Positions 44,701 through 56,028 of a stretch of DNA of 64,000 bases are shown in pieces; the first letter of the stretch is position 1, and each line of letters opens with the position of its first letter. Under the pieces are notes generated by a model. It searched no databases, was not told the origin of the DNA, and was given only the letters and a program-made list of their open reading frames with translations. A program made the position numbers and the translations under genes. Source of the DNA: Paraphysomonas bandaiensis (lineage: Eukaryota > Chrysophyceae); the NCBI GenBank assembly GCA_965644295.1, contig CBFFRP010000358.1:1-64000 (forward strand), read 5' to 3'.

Positions 44701-46860
44701 CCAAACTCCTTGGGCTGTGATCAGCAACGGCAACATGATTCCCCATTACTCCACTCCAGAGCAACTAGATAGACTGTATGCACTGGGTAAGTCGTGGGTA
44801 CTTTCAGCGTCTGATTCTCTAAGATGCGGTATCTATCTGTGACACGTATTGAAAACAGTATGTGCACATATTATTCAGTGTCAAACTTATTTTGGAACGT
44901 ATATTTATATAAGCTTTGTGTTGTCGTTTCTTTGAGTAACAGTAATATTTTTTTACTAGGGGTATCGATGTATGGACAGATGACAGCAGGTAATCGATAC
45001 TTCTCTATGATGTTCATGTTACCTGTATAGTGTGGTACCTTTATTATGTACATTTGGACGATGTTGTATTGTACTTATTCAAAGATAATCTCATTGCTGC
45101 GCTATTGTTTCAGGGTCATGGATGTATATTGGACCCCAAGGGATCGTTCATGGCACCACTCTCACTGTTGCTCAAGCTGTGGCAATGCAATCGAAGTCAA
45201 AGTCTGGGGGATGCAAAGGAAAAGTTTTCGTTACTTCTGGATTGGGGGGCATGTCAGGTGATGGCGCACTATATTCGGACCGTTATTTTAGTATCGTGAT
45301 ATCTATATACGTCCTGCATATGTTATATTCTAGAATATACAGAACAATGCTTAGATCGACTTTGTCACCGATGTATATTAGGGGCTCAGCCGAAAGCCGC
45401 CACTATAAACGGTGCTGTTTGTCTGATAGCTGAAGTCGATGAGTCCGCTTTGCGTAAGCGCCACGAGCAAGGGTGGCTGAACGAGTACTACACAGACCTT
45501 AATGATGTCCTTTCACGTGCCAAGGAGGCCCAGAATAATGGCGAATCTGTCAGTATTGGTTACCTAGGCAATGTCGTTGAGTTGTGGGAAAAGCTGGCGG
45601 AGATACCTAAACAAGATCGCTGTGAAGTGGCTATCGGGAGTGATCAGACGAGTCTTCACAACCCATATAATGGTGGATACTATCCAGTGGGACTCAGCTT
45701 CGAACAAAGTAACGAGATGATGACCTCAAAACCCGAGGAGTTCAAAAAGGCTGTTCAAGCTAGTCTGCACCGCCATTTGGCTGCTATCAACAAGCTCAGA
45801 CAGAGTGATGATTTGCTCTTTTTTGACTATGGTAATGCGTTTTTACTCGAGTGTCACAGAGCTGGCTGCCAAGTAGATCCGGAAATTCCTTCTTATGTTG
45901 AATGTATTATGGGTCCTGAGTTCTTTGATTACGGTTTTGGGCCGTATAGATGGGTATGCACTAGCGGGGATATGGATGATTTGAAAGCAACTGATGCGAT
46001 TGCGGCGAATGTGTTACAATCTCAGCTAGATGATCCCATTAATAGCAAAGTCCAACCACAGCTGAAGGCAAATTTAGATTGGATTCAGGCAGCAATGCAG
46101 AACAAACTAGTAGTTGGCAGCAAGGCGCGTATTTTATACTCCGATCTGGAAGGGAGAATTGAGTGCGCGGTGAGGATGAATGACGCTGTCGGAAAGGGCG
46201 TTCTAAAGGCTCCAGTTGTTATTGGAAGGTATTTCGCTGCAGCCCGTGATGCTTATCCAACGTTGGCAGTTTTTCAGTAGCATTGTAGAACAATTGTTGT
46301 TGTTTTCGCGCATTTTGTGTGATGCAGTTATGTATTTCTAAATTGTATATGTATAGCGTATCGTATCTGAGCCTCATATTGATTTAGGGATCATCATGAT
46401 GTCAGCGGTACCGATAGCCCTTGGCGGGAAACTGCCAATATTAAAGATGGAAGTAATCTTACTGCAGACATGTCTATCCAAAACGTTATTGGAGACGCGA
46501 TGAGGTAACTGAAATTTATAGTTTTATACGTATGCAATACGTATATCGAAGCTGTTGTGTAACTATGATATGCCGCTGCCTTGCTTACAATTGCGCTGAT
46601 GTCGATCTTGTAGAGGTGCCACATGGGTGTCTCTTCACAATGGCGGGGGTACAGGATGGGGTGTTGCGTCTAATGGAGGTTTCGGACTTGTGCTAGATGG
46701 ATCTGCTCGCGCTGAGCGCAACTGCAGGAATATGATATTCTTCGATGTGGCCAATGGGCTTACTCGGCGGGCTCGTGCTGGTAACCCTAATGCGCTACAC
46801 ACTATCAAGAAGCTTGCTGACAAGTACCCTGACTTTGAGCCATTTGTTCCTGTGATTTAG
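41714..46860 (+). CDS. Imidazolonepropionase-urocanase fusion (HutI-HutU)
   Basis: Fifteen exons, every junction in phase: 41714-41798, 41854-42067, 42176-42309, 42517-42803, 42959-43094, 43210-43280, 43335-43484, 43552-43620, 43725-44351, 44549-44786, 44960-44989 (30-nt micro-exon), 45114-45257, 45382-46228, 46388-46504, 46614-46860; 1131 aa. Residues 1-~421 are HutI: His84-x-His86 (VDAHTHLFPPN), KSGYGLTT, His190 (MGAHAVPP), His255 (LHADEF), Asp331 (MATDHNPGSS), ending ADIILWNF...DTVFKHGKAF. Exon 9 continues without a stop through a ~45-residue linker into HutU: YELDTYGHVYFYNLLPS, ELITYGGNGAVFSNWAQ, YGQMTAG/GSWMYIGPQGIVHGTT, GLGGMSGAQPKAA, QGWLNEYY, FDYGNAF, RDHHDVSGTDSPWRETANI, GATWVSLHNGGG. 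HutU converts urocanate to imidazolonepropionate; HutI hydrolyses that to formiminoglutamate. The urocanase half (~660 aa) has the long, animal-type length. Confidence 0.92.
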
Positions 46861-48080
46861 TGGGATGCGCGTGTATGATGCATGAAGTGTCATCGCGTGT
46901 AGCATTCGCTCTGGGTAATGACCGGTAGTGTGGTAGTTTGGTGAGCAAAACACTGGTTGCCTGAATGAATTGAAATTTTAAATAATATCTTTTCTGCTAT
47001 TCCCATTAATTTTCTATTCATATAGTTTTTTTGCATTGTGGTGGATATGGAAATAAAGCCATGTAGTAGAGCCACTTTGAAGAAGACAGAATCTTAACCT
47101 AACCAACTCTCCCAAAGCAAATACATGTGTATTTTAAAACCTACTAATAGAGACATGATATATGTCCATCTTTTATACATGTTTAGCTATTTTATAATAC
47201 ACACACGAGAGGCCGACGAAGGAATAAGAACATTAAATTTTCATTTTTTCTTCTTCCGTTGTGCCCTCTATAAACAGGGATTAAATCAACTATATACTAA
47301 ATAATTATGAAAATTGAATTTTCTTTTCTTCTTCTTTTTGCTATCACCGTGGGATCGTGTGTATGTAATAAAGTACTTAAAGTGAATTCGCTTTAATTTA
47401 GTGAATTAAGATAGAAGGGCCCATAATTCCTTTGAGTACGACAACAAAATCTCTTTGAATGTGAAACCCACTCACACATTGACAGTCATGTCAGTATACA
47501 CACTGAGTTCAAGGGCTACGCGTAACGTATCGGTTTGTGTATACTTTAATCAGAAATGGTTGAGTTCACATGGACTGGGAGTATCATGAGGATGAGTGCT
47601 GTGTGTATCAATCAACAGCATTAAATTACCATCACTAGATGGAGATGCTGCAACAGTGACATCCAGAGCATTGCTGCTGTGATTGCAGTTGTGTGTTAAG
47701 GATGGGGAGTCCACCTCAGGTCCACCTTATATGCATCTATAGATAGATACAGCACCCATGTGCCTGTATTCGATGTATATCTGTTGCTACATACTACTGC
47801 AGCAGTATATGAAGAATACACCCCCATATACACGTGAAGGTTGTGGTGCTGATGCTATAACTTATACGTGGTATACAGCAGTAGCACAGTATTATGGGTG
47901 TCCGTACACGGTATACGTAATTATATGCCCTACACACTCACTATACACTATACACTGCTGTACACTGTACAGTACGGCGGTGCAGGGCTGCAGTGTTGGT
48001 ACGTGCAAGTGAAGTTGTTACTGCTACATGTCACACACCATAATAACAATACACTAAGAGCTGTACAGTAAATATCTGCC
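46861..48080. promoter_or_regulatory. Spacer and promoter-like region of the ACP gene
   Basis: 46861-47749 shows nothing recognisable. 47750-47990 is dense in the recurrent motif: ATACTACTGCAGCAGTATAT (47791-47810), GTATACAGCAGTAGC (47871-47885), and a TACACTGCTGTACACTGTAC run (47951-47970), plus CACGGTATACG near 47908. These lie 100-290 bp before the ACP start. Confidence 0.5.
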
Positions 48081-48395
48081 ATGAGAATCACCGTTATGAA
48101 GAATTTGTTCTCCGCCTCTACTCGCCGCTGGTGCAGCACGGGCGTGTCGTCTCTCCCTCGCGCTGAGGTGGAGGGTCGTGTAGCTAATGTGGTCCGCAAC
48201 CTCATCGCCGTACAGGATGTGTCTCCTGATGCCCCTTTTGTGGCTGGTATGGGTTTGGATAGAGTTCAGGTGAAGGGGCTCATTCAACAGCTCGCCGCTG
48301 AGTTCTGTGTGGATGTGCCTCACACTGAGGCCAACAGAATGATTAATGTCTCTGCTGCAACGGATTTCTTTGCCAACCACCCTAAAGCACGATAA
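48081..48395 (+). CDS. Mitochondrial acyl carrier-like protein lacking the Ser site
   Basis: 104 aa, single exon. The N-terminal ~25 residues (MKNLFSASTRRWCSTG) look like a mitochondrial presequence. The rest matches the ACP fold: GRVANVVRNL...VSPDAPFVAGMGLDRVQ, QLAAEFCVDVP, AATDFFANHP. At the usual D-S-L attachment site, Asp60 is followed by Arg61 and Val62, so the phosphopantetheine serine is absent. Mitochondrial ACPs serve lipoate synthesis, complex I and Fe-S assembly (LYR partners); a form without the prosthetic group could only act structurally. Either a Ser-bearing paralogue exists elsewhere, or this is a specialised structural subunit. ATG at codon 6 is an alternative start. Confidence 0.85.
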   Translation: MRITVMKNLFSASTRRWCSTGVSSLPRAEVEGRVANVVRNLIAVQDVSPDAPFVAGMGLDRVQVKGLIQQLAAEFCVDVPHTEANRMINVSAATDFFANHPKAR

Positions 48396-49717
48396 TTTAT
48401 GCTGCCATTGTTGTGTATGATAGATATGGTGCTGGCATCGTTATTTACATGTAGTTCGTAGTAGATAAGGCGATATGCCAGCGCGAATAATTAAAACAGT
48501 ATGCATTACTATTTCTTTTTATAAACCTTGCAATTTAGATTTGGAGTCTTACAGAAGCATATTATATTCTACTTTCCCTTATATCATTCTCTATTGTACT
48601 GTTAACGTTTTCTTTTTCCTTTGGGCGATCTCGTTCTTTTAAGAAGGGTAATCTGAAGTGCACTAAAAACTTACGAAATGGCCATATATGTATTAGGAGT
48701 GGTGCTGTATGTCGACATGACTGAATTACCTAGTCACACTTATATTGGAGTAAAAATCTAGTTAAAGTAACACATGATTCAACCTAGCTAATTATAGTTA
48801 TAAATCTAGACATAGAATTTAGTCGCATATAGCTACGCATTTCAGTACAAAAGGTAAAGTAAGTAGAATGCAGCATAGATCAGGTAAAAAACGTTAAAAA
48901 GCAGAAAATGCGACAGATATAGCAATATTAGCGGTACTCCACTGCACAAGTGGACATGTGAACATGTGGACATGTGGACCCGTTGTTGCTCTTTGTCAGT
49001 CCTTAGTCTCCCTCTAAAAGCATCATGAAATTGCTGTCTGGGAGGTTACCAGACTTTACAAAATAAAGTCCGTGGTTATGAACATTACAAATATAAACGT
49101 CTTCTGACGACCAAAGCATATTCAGATAAAGTATCACTGGGTATGTGAGCATGTGAACGGAAAGTTTCCAACAGCAAAGCAGATAGGTATATCAACAAAA
49201 GACATGATGGTTGCTGATATATTTACGAAGCGCTATTTTCTAAGTTGAAGAGAATAGGTATATTGTGTTTTCCGTACACAGTATCTTTGTGAAGTTATGA
49301 CTAGATGTAGAAGAAAAGTAGTACTGATGTATTTCTGCATTGATTGGGAGTATTTAAATAAATATGCTTCTCTAACATAAAACTCTATTATTTGTTAAAT
49401 ACAATGGGTAATTAGACATAACTAAATAATATCTATAAAACTGAAGTATCATGTTGATTCCATTTTGGTCTATTAGTAGGCTAAAATTCTGCTGGAGATG
49501 TACTTTATGCAAAAACACAAAATCTACAATTAACACTAATCTATCTAGTCTACAGACTTATCATTGGAATACAACTATGAAATGTTTTATATTGATGTAT
49601 ACAATATGTCTGCACTCTTTACAGCATATGGTGGGTAGAGTATGTTGTCAGTAGAGAATGTCGTGAATGTCTTGTTAGTAGCAATAGAGGCGTTTAAGAG
49701 TCAGTGTTTAACTCCGG
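48396..49717. other. Gene-poor stretch with CTAGGT repeat remnant
   Basis: 48728-48795 contains ACCTAGTCAC, GGAGTAAAAATCTAG and AACCTAGCTA, a diverged inverted copy of the CTAGGT repeat. Nothing else recognised. Confidence 0.45.
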
Positions 49718-49865
49718 TATTTATTTGGCTATGAGTGGGCAGATCAATATCTGCTGACTATGTATGTGGCTCACGTTAGTCTCCAGGAGAAATATCTCCG
49801 GTACTTATTCCCCAGAACACTACGAAGAGATAGAGTCCAGCTTTGTTGAGTTTAATGTTGCCATG
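49718..49865 (+). mobile_element. Module-B fragment
   Basis: TTTGGCTATGAGTGGGCAGA at 49724-49743 through GAGTCCAGCTTTGTTGAG near 49852. It has the same left truncation zone and right end as the copies at 28990 and 37400. The remaining sequence 49866-50413 shows no gene. Confidence 0.7.
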
Positions 49866-50413
49866 TTTAAGTGAGGATTTTTTATTTTTGACTTGAGGTA
49901 AATACCATTAAACATAGCCAGCTTAGTAATTGTTAAACTCAAAAAACGTAAGTATCTAATGACTTGGGTTATCATCCACTTGACCAGCCGTTTTAAACCT
50001 ATTTTGGTGATTCAAATGGTCCGCAATATAGCTCCCAATGCCATAAAGCTTAAAATACATTTATTGTACTATATCTACGCGCAGTCTATAAGTACAAAAT
50101 ATACCAGAGCAAACTTTTCTAGTGCTAACCTTAAAATAATATGTACACTTTTGCGTAAAATGTAACACAGTTTATTCCGTTACAAATAAAATTAACGACG
50201 ACTATATAGAATATAAACAATAACTCAGAGAAATGATAATGAGTCAGATTGACTTTCCTGAATATTCCATCCGATTAACATAGACTGACATCACAACTAT
50301 ATCGTTCACCATATCTGACTCAGCTTTAAGCTAAGCATTTTTAAATCTCTCGAAACATACTCCATACGCTACACTATGTACATAAAAGCTATGCCCACTT
50401 AAAGTCACGATCA

Positions 50414-53134
50414 TTAGCAGTCTACTTTAATGTTTCCTATATCAATCTGCTGTTTTAATCCGCTGGATTTACTGCTTCGACTGGTTGTACTATTTGTTGC
50501 AGGAGAATTGCGACATATTCGAGATCTCATCTTATGATCTCCTGTTTCCACCTTAACACTATCAGTATCACCATCACTATAATCGTCACCAGTACTACTA
50601 TCAGATTCCGATCCACTTATTGTAAAATCGCATTCATCTGATTCCAGTTCTGTATCGCAATAGGAGTCATGATGCGAATTCTCTGTCGACCGTACTACGG
50701 GTAATTGAGAAGGAATCCGGCCTCTTAATTGCCAATCTCTATTCATACTAGAAGAACGTCCATGAGAATAAAAATTTCCGTTGGAATATTCTTCACTCAA
50801 GGGATTTTCTAACTGTTCCTCACCAACACGTTCCCTCCTCGAAAAAATGACCTCATCATTGAAGGAATTGTTTCGGAATGAACCCTGTCGAGAATTTTCC
50901 CATTGCGTATCTTCTCTGGAAGTACAATCACGCTCTCTGGATGATAAATCTCTCGCAGAACTCTCTGGATAAGTGGGCGATGTTCCAGGAGGTTGCCTGA
51001 CCGTTCCATTTGATCCGACCACTTTTCCCATGGACAAATTCGGCGAGCCCTCATATGCCCCCGTACTATGTCTACGATCTTCAACACCATTCCCAACCCT
51101 CGAGCCTACAATAACAGAGACGCACATTAAAATATTTCTACTAGAAGGTTATCTAGACACGATACCGGGATGCAGACTTACCCGCACGTTTCCACTGCCC
51201 TTTATACCCTCCACCTCCGTGCATCTGCTCCTTCACAGTTTGTTCCTTGCTATTGCCAGAAGCGTCAAGAGCACATAATTCATCTCTACCACTATCACTA
51301 TGCTGGAACCTTTTGGCGTTATTAGGGTATGCCGGCAATACTCGAGCTGGTGCCACTGCACTCGGGTGATGCCGACTTCGCCATTTGCTACCTGATCATG
51401 GCATCAACAACAGCAGCATTAGTATATACCGTAGCATGGCAGTCATGTATATCATATATCAACACCGCGAGTCAAAAATATAAAAATCGCTTGCACTTTT
51501 CTTACCAGCTATTGCCCATCCCTCGTCATCGGAACTGTTTCGCTTGATTGTAAACTTCTTACGGTGAGACTTAGAGCTTCGTTCAGAGCTATTCCATGAA
51601 CTTGGTATATGTCCCTGTCGAATTATTTTTGGTTGAGTAAACTTCGTGTCACTCAAACTTCGTGTGAATAATTGCTTTATTTTAGATCCCTACAAGAAAG
51701 TAAGACGACTCAAAGACTATAACACTAAACAACGGTGTACAAAGAGCAGGTAAATAAGCCAACCTCACATACCTTCCGGGAGCCTTCACCTCTGTTTATG
51801 GAAGATTTTTGAGAAGGCTGTTCAGAGTGCTCAAGGTAGGATTGCTTCGTTTCATTAAATTGTCCCAAATATTCTTCTGACGAGTGTATGAATCTACTCA
51901 AATGGGGGCGTTGAGGAGGTTTGTTCTTCTGTTTTACGATATCATCATTCTATAGGCAAATATATGAGCACGAGTCACAGTTTGCAATGCACACTACATG
52001 AGGTAATATATATGGGTATATAGTGTAATCGTAGGCAGATGATATCCTAAATTACCTGTTCTGTCACAGCAGCCTGCCAAAGCGACGACGCATACGGATG
52101 GTGGGGATGATACGGGTGAGTTATATCACTGCCTCTATCGTGTTCAACATCAGCATTCCCATCACAGTTTGCCGCTATCAACTGATCACTTGATGTAGAC
52201 GAAATGATTCCATACGTGTGCTCCCATTCAGCTCTAGTATAGCTGCTGTGTCTACGAGGCTTATGAGGAGTGCACTTGGATGTATCTTGAGAAAGATTAG
52301 GTCTCGAAAGATTCTTATAAGATGAATTCGAGTGTTGTACTATGTGTGGACTGTCAGGAGATGACGTAGACGATTGTATCGAAGTGATTTCTGAACGCAA
52401 ATATGAATTCTCTTCCTCCAACGTCCTGTTTTCTTGTTTAATGCTATCCAACTGCTTTTCTAATGATTGAATCTGTTCTTGAGAAGAATTTAGTTCATCT
52501 TCAACGCGGCGGTATTTGTCCCGAAAAAGTTGTAGTTCGCATTGCAAGTCATTCATAGACTTTTCAAGGTCGTTCACCTCGTGCGTATCCGCTCTTGGGG
52601 TAAGGGTCATAGTATGAGCCTTTAATCGGTCAATGTACTCCTCCTTGAGTTGCAGCTGTTCTTCCAGGGTTGAGTTTTGCTGCTTCAGATCATCGTTTTC
52701 ATCAGACTTGGTCATTAATTTTTTACGACACAGCGAAAGTTCTCTATCAAGGTGAAGAATTGTTTCCTCTAAATCCTAAAAGAAGAGATTATCACGTGAG
52801 AGTTGCACTTATTACCCATGGACAGCGATATAACAAGCAGCATTGGTGACCAGATTCCCCATATCATATACATAGTAATATCACTGAAGAGTTGAACAGA
52901 TCCTGGTACATTTAAAGAGGTACACACCTGTGTATTAATCATAACCTTTCCTGGAGACTGTCTTTCGAAGTGTTCATTAAGTCCTTCCAACTCCACAACG
53001 CGGTCACTTAGCCGGCGTACTTCCTCTTCAGCACCCTCCAGTGACTCTTTATACTCTTCTACCAACTGGCACAGGCTGAGAAGGTCTTCGTCTGACATAT
53101 TTTCAACCGTATTCTGGGCAGCATCACTATTCAT
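50414..53134 (-). CDS. Coiled-coil protein with Ser-rich C-terminus, 715 aa
   Basis: Six exons in phase: 53134-52928, 52769-52056, 51949-51773, 51689-51506, 51355-51182, 51105-50414. Exon 1 starts MNSDAAQNTVENMSDEDLLS and continues into coiled coil (YKESLEGAEEEVRRLSDRVV). Exon 2 holds the main coiled coil, residues ~70-190 (KQQNSTLEEQLQLKEEYIDR, LNSSQEQIQSLEKQLDSI). Residues ~300-715 are Ser/Arg/Asp-rich and disordered (e.g. KFTIKRNSSDDEG). Exon 2 could start at 52776 in another frame (DLEETILHLDRE), but that frame hits a stop, so 52769 is used. No enzymatic domain; likely a structural or scaffold protein. Family not recognised. Confidence 0.78.
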
Positions 53135-53560
53135 GCTATAACTCTTATGAGTCACTCAACGACACATAAAATCACATCAACAAGTCACGAATAACATTGC
53201 TCTCTACAATTGACGATACAGCGTGAGTGTCACGACGTATACTGCTGCCGATTAGAGTGCTTATGGCCCTGGAAATATCAGCATTCCCATTTCGAAATAG
53301 TGGGTTAAAAAAATCGTATGTTACATACTGCTGTACGTGTACATGCACTACACTGTACAATAGAATACTCATGTCAATAGACTGACTATATATACTGCAG
53401 GCATATACGGCAGAGTACATGTAGACATACAGTACCAGGAATTCCTACACCTATATACACAGTATTCAGTATAATGGTATTGGAATTCCTACTGCTGGTA
53501 AGTTCAAGGTACAGTGCTGTATACCGGTACAGTATACCGGTATACCGCATTGTAAAAGTG
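53135..53560 (-). promoter_or_regulatory. Promoter-like region with palindromic motifs
   Basis: ACATACTGCTGTACGTGT (53323-53340) and, further up, TACAGTGCTGTATACCGG plus TACAGTATACCGGTATACC (53510-53546) lie upstream of the minus-strand gene starting at 53134. They share the ACTGCTGTA and GGTATACC cores with other upstream regions. Confidence 0.5.
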
Positions 53561-56028
53561 TATTCAAAACCGTAGTCAGAGGACCTCACTGCGTACTATC
53601 CTCCTCGTACTTCTAGAGTTATCTAGATCTCCATTTCCGAACACAGCAGTACCAGGAGTATGTATATTGCATGATGCCAATTCCGGGCATCATAATCGTA
53701 TGTCATGCTTCATGATATTCTATTTATTGTTATGGGTCAATAATGCGGCGTGATTTCATTCGTTGGGCTGCATGAAGTAACCGCATTGGGACGAGACGCA
53801 TTGACAGTCCGCAACATGAAAACTCCCTGGAATCAGGGAGGAAATGGTGGGTGCATATATACGTCATGTTGATGTGTATTTCGTTTGCAAGATACGTTGT
53901 CACGCTATAGAGTTGTGTGGCTGCCACATGCAAACGTATATTGACATGTTAAATTGGTATGGTAATGTAGCGTATTGTGCATATACCATATGCGACTAAC
54001 ACACACTGCATATTATACTATTGTTACGTTTTATATTTTGTTGCCATGTATTCATTTGTTTATTGTGTAGAAAATATGGATGGTCCCCGGTCGCGTCAGT
54101 TGTGCCTAGATAGCTTATGAATTTCGTTTTATGTCAAGATATATTTTCTATGTCGCACTTCTCTAACTTTGCTATACTTTGAGGAGTAGTGGTGGGATAG
54201 TTAATGCTCGTGTGTTCTTCGTTGATATGTAATCATGATGATCACCTGCTCTGGCATTTGTTGTAATCTTTAGTAGAATAATAATGTGTGTACATAGTTC
54301 TATAGTGAGAATACCATTAGTACGATTTACTATTGGGAATCAAGACAACTACAATCTATGGGATTGGCGCATATTATAAATAGTAAATTGTTAAAACGAG
54401 TAGATTTTTCGTTAACAAACACAAAACAACATACTATTATTCGATTGGGCTACCAAATGATTTGTTTTGCCACCAACGCGCATCTTAATAGGGTCCCTAA
54501 TGTCGATCTGGTTCTTTTAACATCCACAGTATGAAGGAGGCTGTAAAATTTCACGGAATTGGACACGAGGAACTGCACAGTTCTCATATGGTAGCTACAC
54601 TCAAGTGCAATGTACTGCATTTTTCGGTTATACTTTGTCTGCTACAACTAATTGATGGGTAGTGCTTTATATTCTATTTGACGAGGTGAACACAAAAAGA
54701 TATAGTCGAACACATATTCGCAATTAGTTTATGATGAAGTTTTTAATCTACTTGACTTAAATTAACAAAATCAAAAATGTGTTTCTAAATAAATTAACAT
54801 AGCTATTTGAATTAGTTGAAAATTCTTTAATAAATTAACATAGCTATTTTTTGATTGCTTGTATTTTTTAACAAACTGACATAAAAGTGCTGTTTCATTA
54901 AGCCGCGTTACAGTGGCAAGTAATGTACCTCACATGATCATTAGTTTTCACACACAACGACGACTTCATCGGAAATTGGAAAAAAAAATTCGTCATCATC
55001 GTTGTGTGTGTTTTGTAGAGTAAAATTTCTCCATAAAATATTCAACAGATCATGCATGCTATAAACCAAGGCTATGGAACAATAGCGATATATGGATCTG
55101 TGGACCGGTTAAATATATCATCAATATTGTTACTGTAAGCTATCTCACAAATTATTGCATTATATTGCAATCAATACACTATAGTATGTTGAAACTACTA
55201 CACATCAAAAGCTTCTTAATAAACATATATATTGATTACAGAGATCAGATATATCATGACATTGATAAGCATGCCAGTACATCTAGTATAATAGTAATTG
55301 ACAATTTGCTATAGAACAGCCTGACTGCTAGATATACTACGCGAAATGACAGTGCACCCATCTCTCGCACTCTGAAGTACATGTTTCATATGGATCCATC
55401 TGCAGCACATAACCATACCAAAGTATACTCTGGGGACACTGATCCTATGTTCAATAATATGAATTCAACCATTAACTACAATGAGCTAAGGTTGTTCAGT
55501 GACAAGTATAAGTCATGTAGTATGGACTTCCAATACATATGCACGCCTGGTTGTCAGCGCAGGTATATCTGTGCTGTGCAGAAGCACGCACCCTTCTACA
55601 CTTAGCACGGTGTTTCTGAAAGCTCATCGACCGTTAGGGCCGGATGAACGCATGTTTTGATTAATTTTGAATGAATGAGGCGATGATGACGTCACCAATG
55701 ATAGCTCCGAGTGTAAGTATGAGGAAAATTGCGATTAGCTAAGCAGTTCGTTGTCTTCGCTTGCTAGCGTTGTAGGTTTAGTTACGATCATGTGACATCA
55801 CAGTGCGCAATGATCCAGGCACAAGGTGTGTGAATCCACAAAACCCTGATTTTTAATTGATGTGCAACAAAAATACTGTGTGTCGATCAGGCTAAAATCC
55901 ATTTTTTTGTTTTACACTGATTTTGCATGATCGTTGATGGGTGCATGGATTGGTCTGTACGAATATCGTGGTGCTGCAACTATGCATCTCTCTACTACAC
56001 GCTTGTTGGCAGCCAGTATTAGTAAGCT
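53561..56028. other. Gene-poor stretch with small hairpin
   Basis: A hairpin formed by CACACACAACGACGAC (54949-54964) and its partner at 54992-55010 lies in AT-rich DNA. AATAAATTAACATAGCTATTT is repeated at about 54789 and 54831. A 74-codon frame at 55381-55605 (YSGDTDPMFNNMNSTINYN) might be an exon but has no recognisable partner. No other gene supported. Confidence 0.45.
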
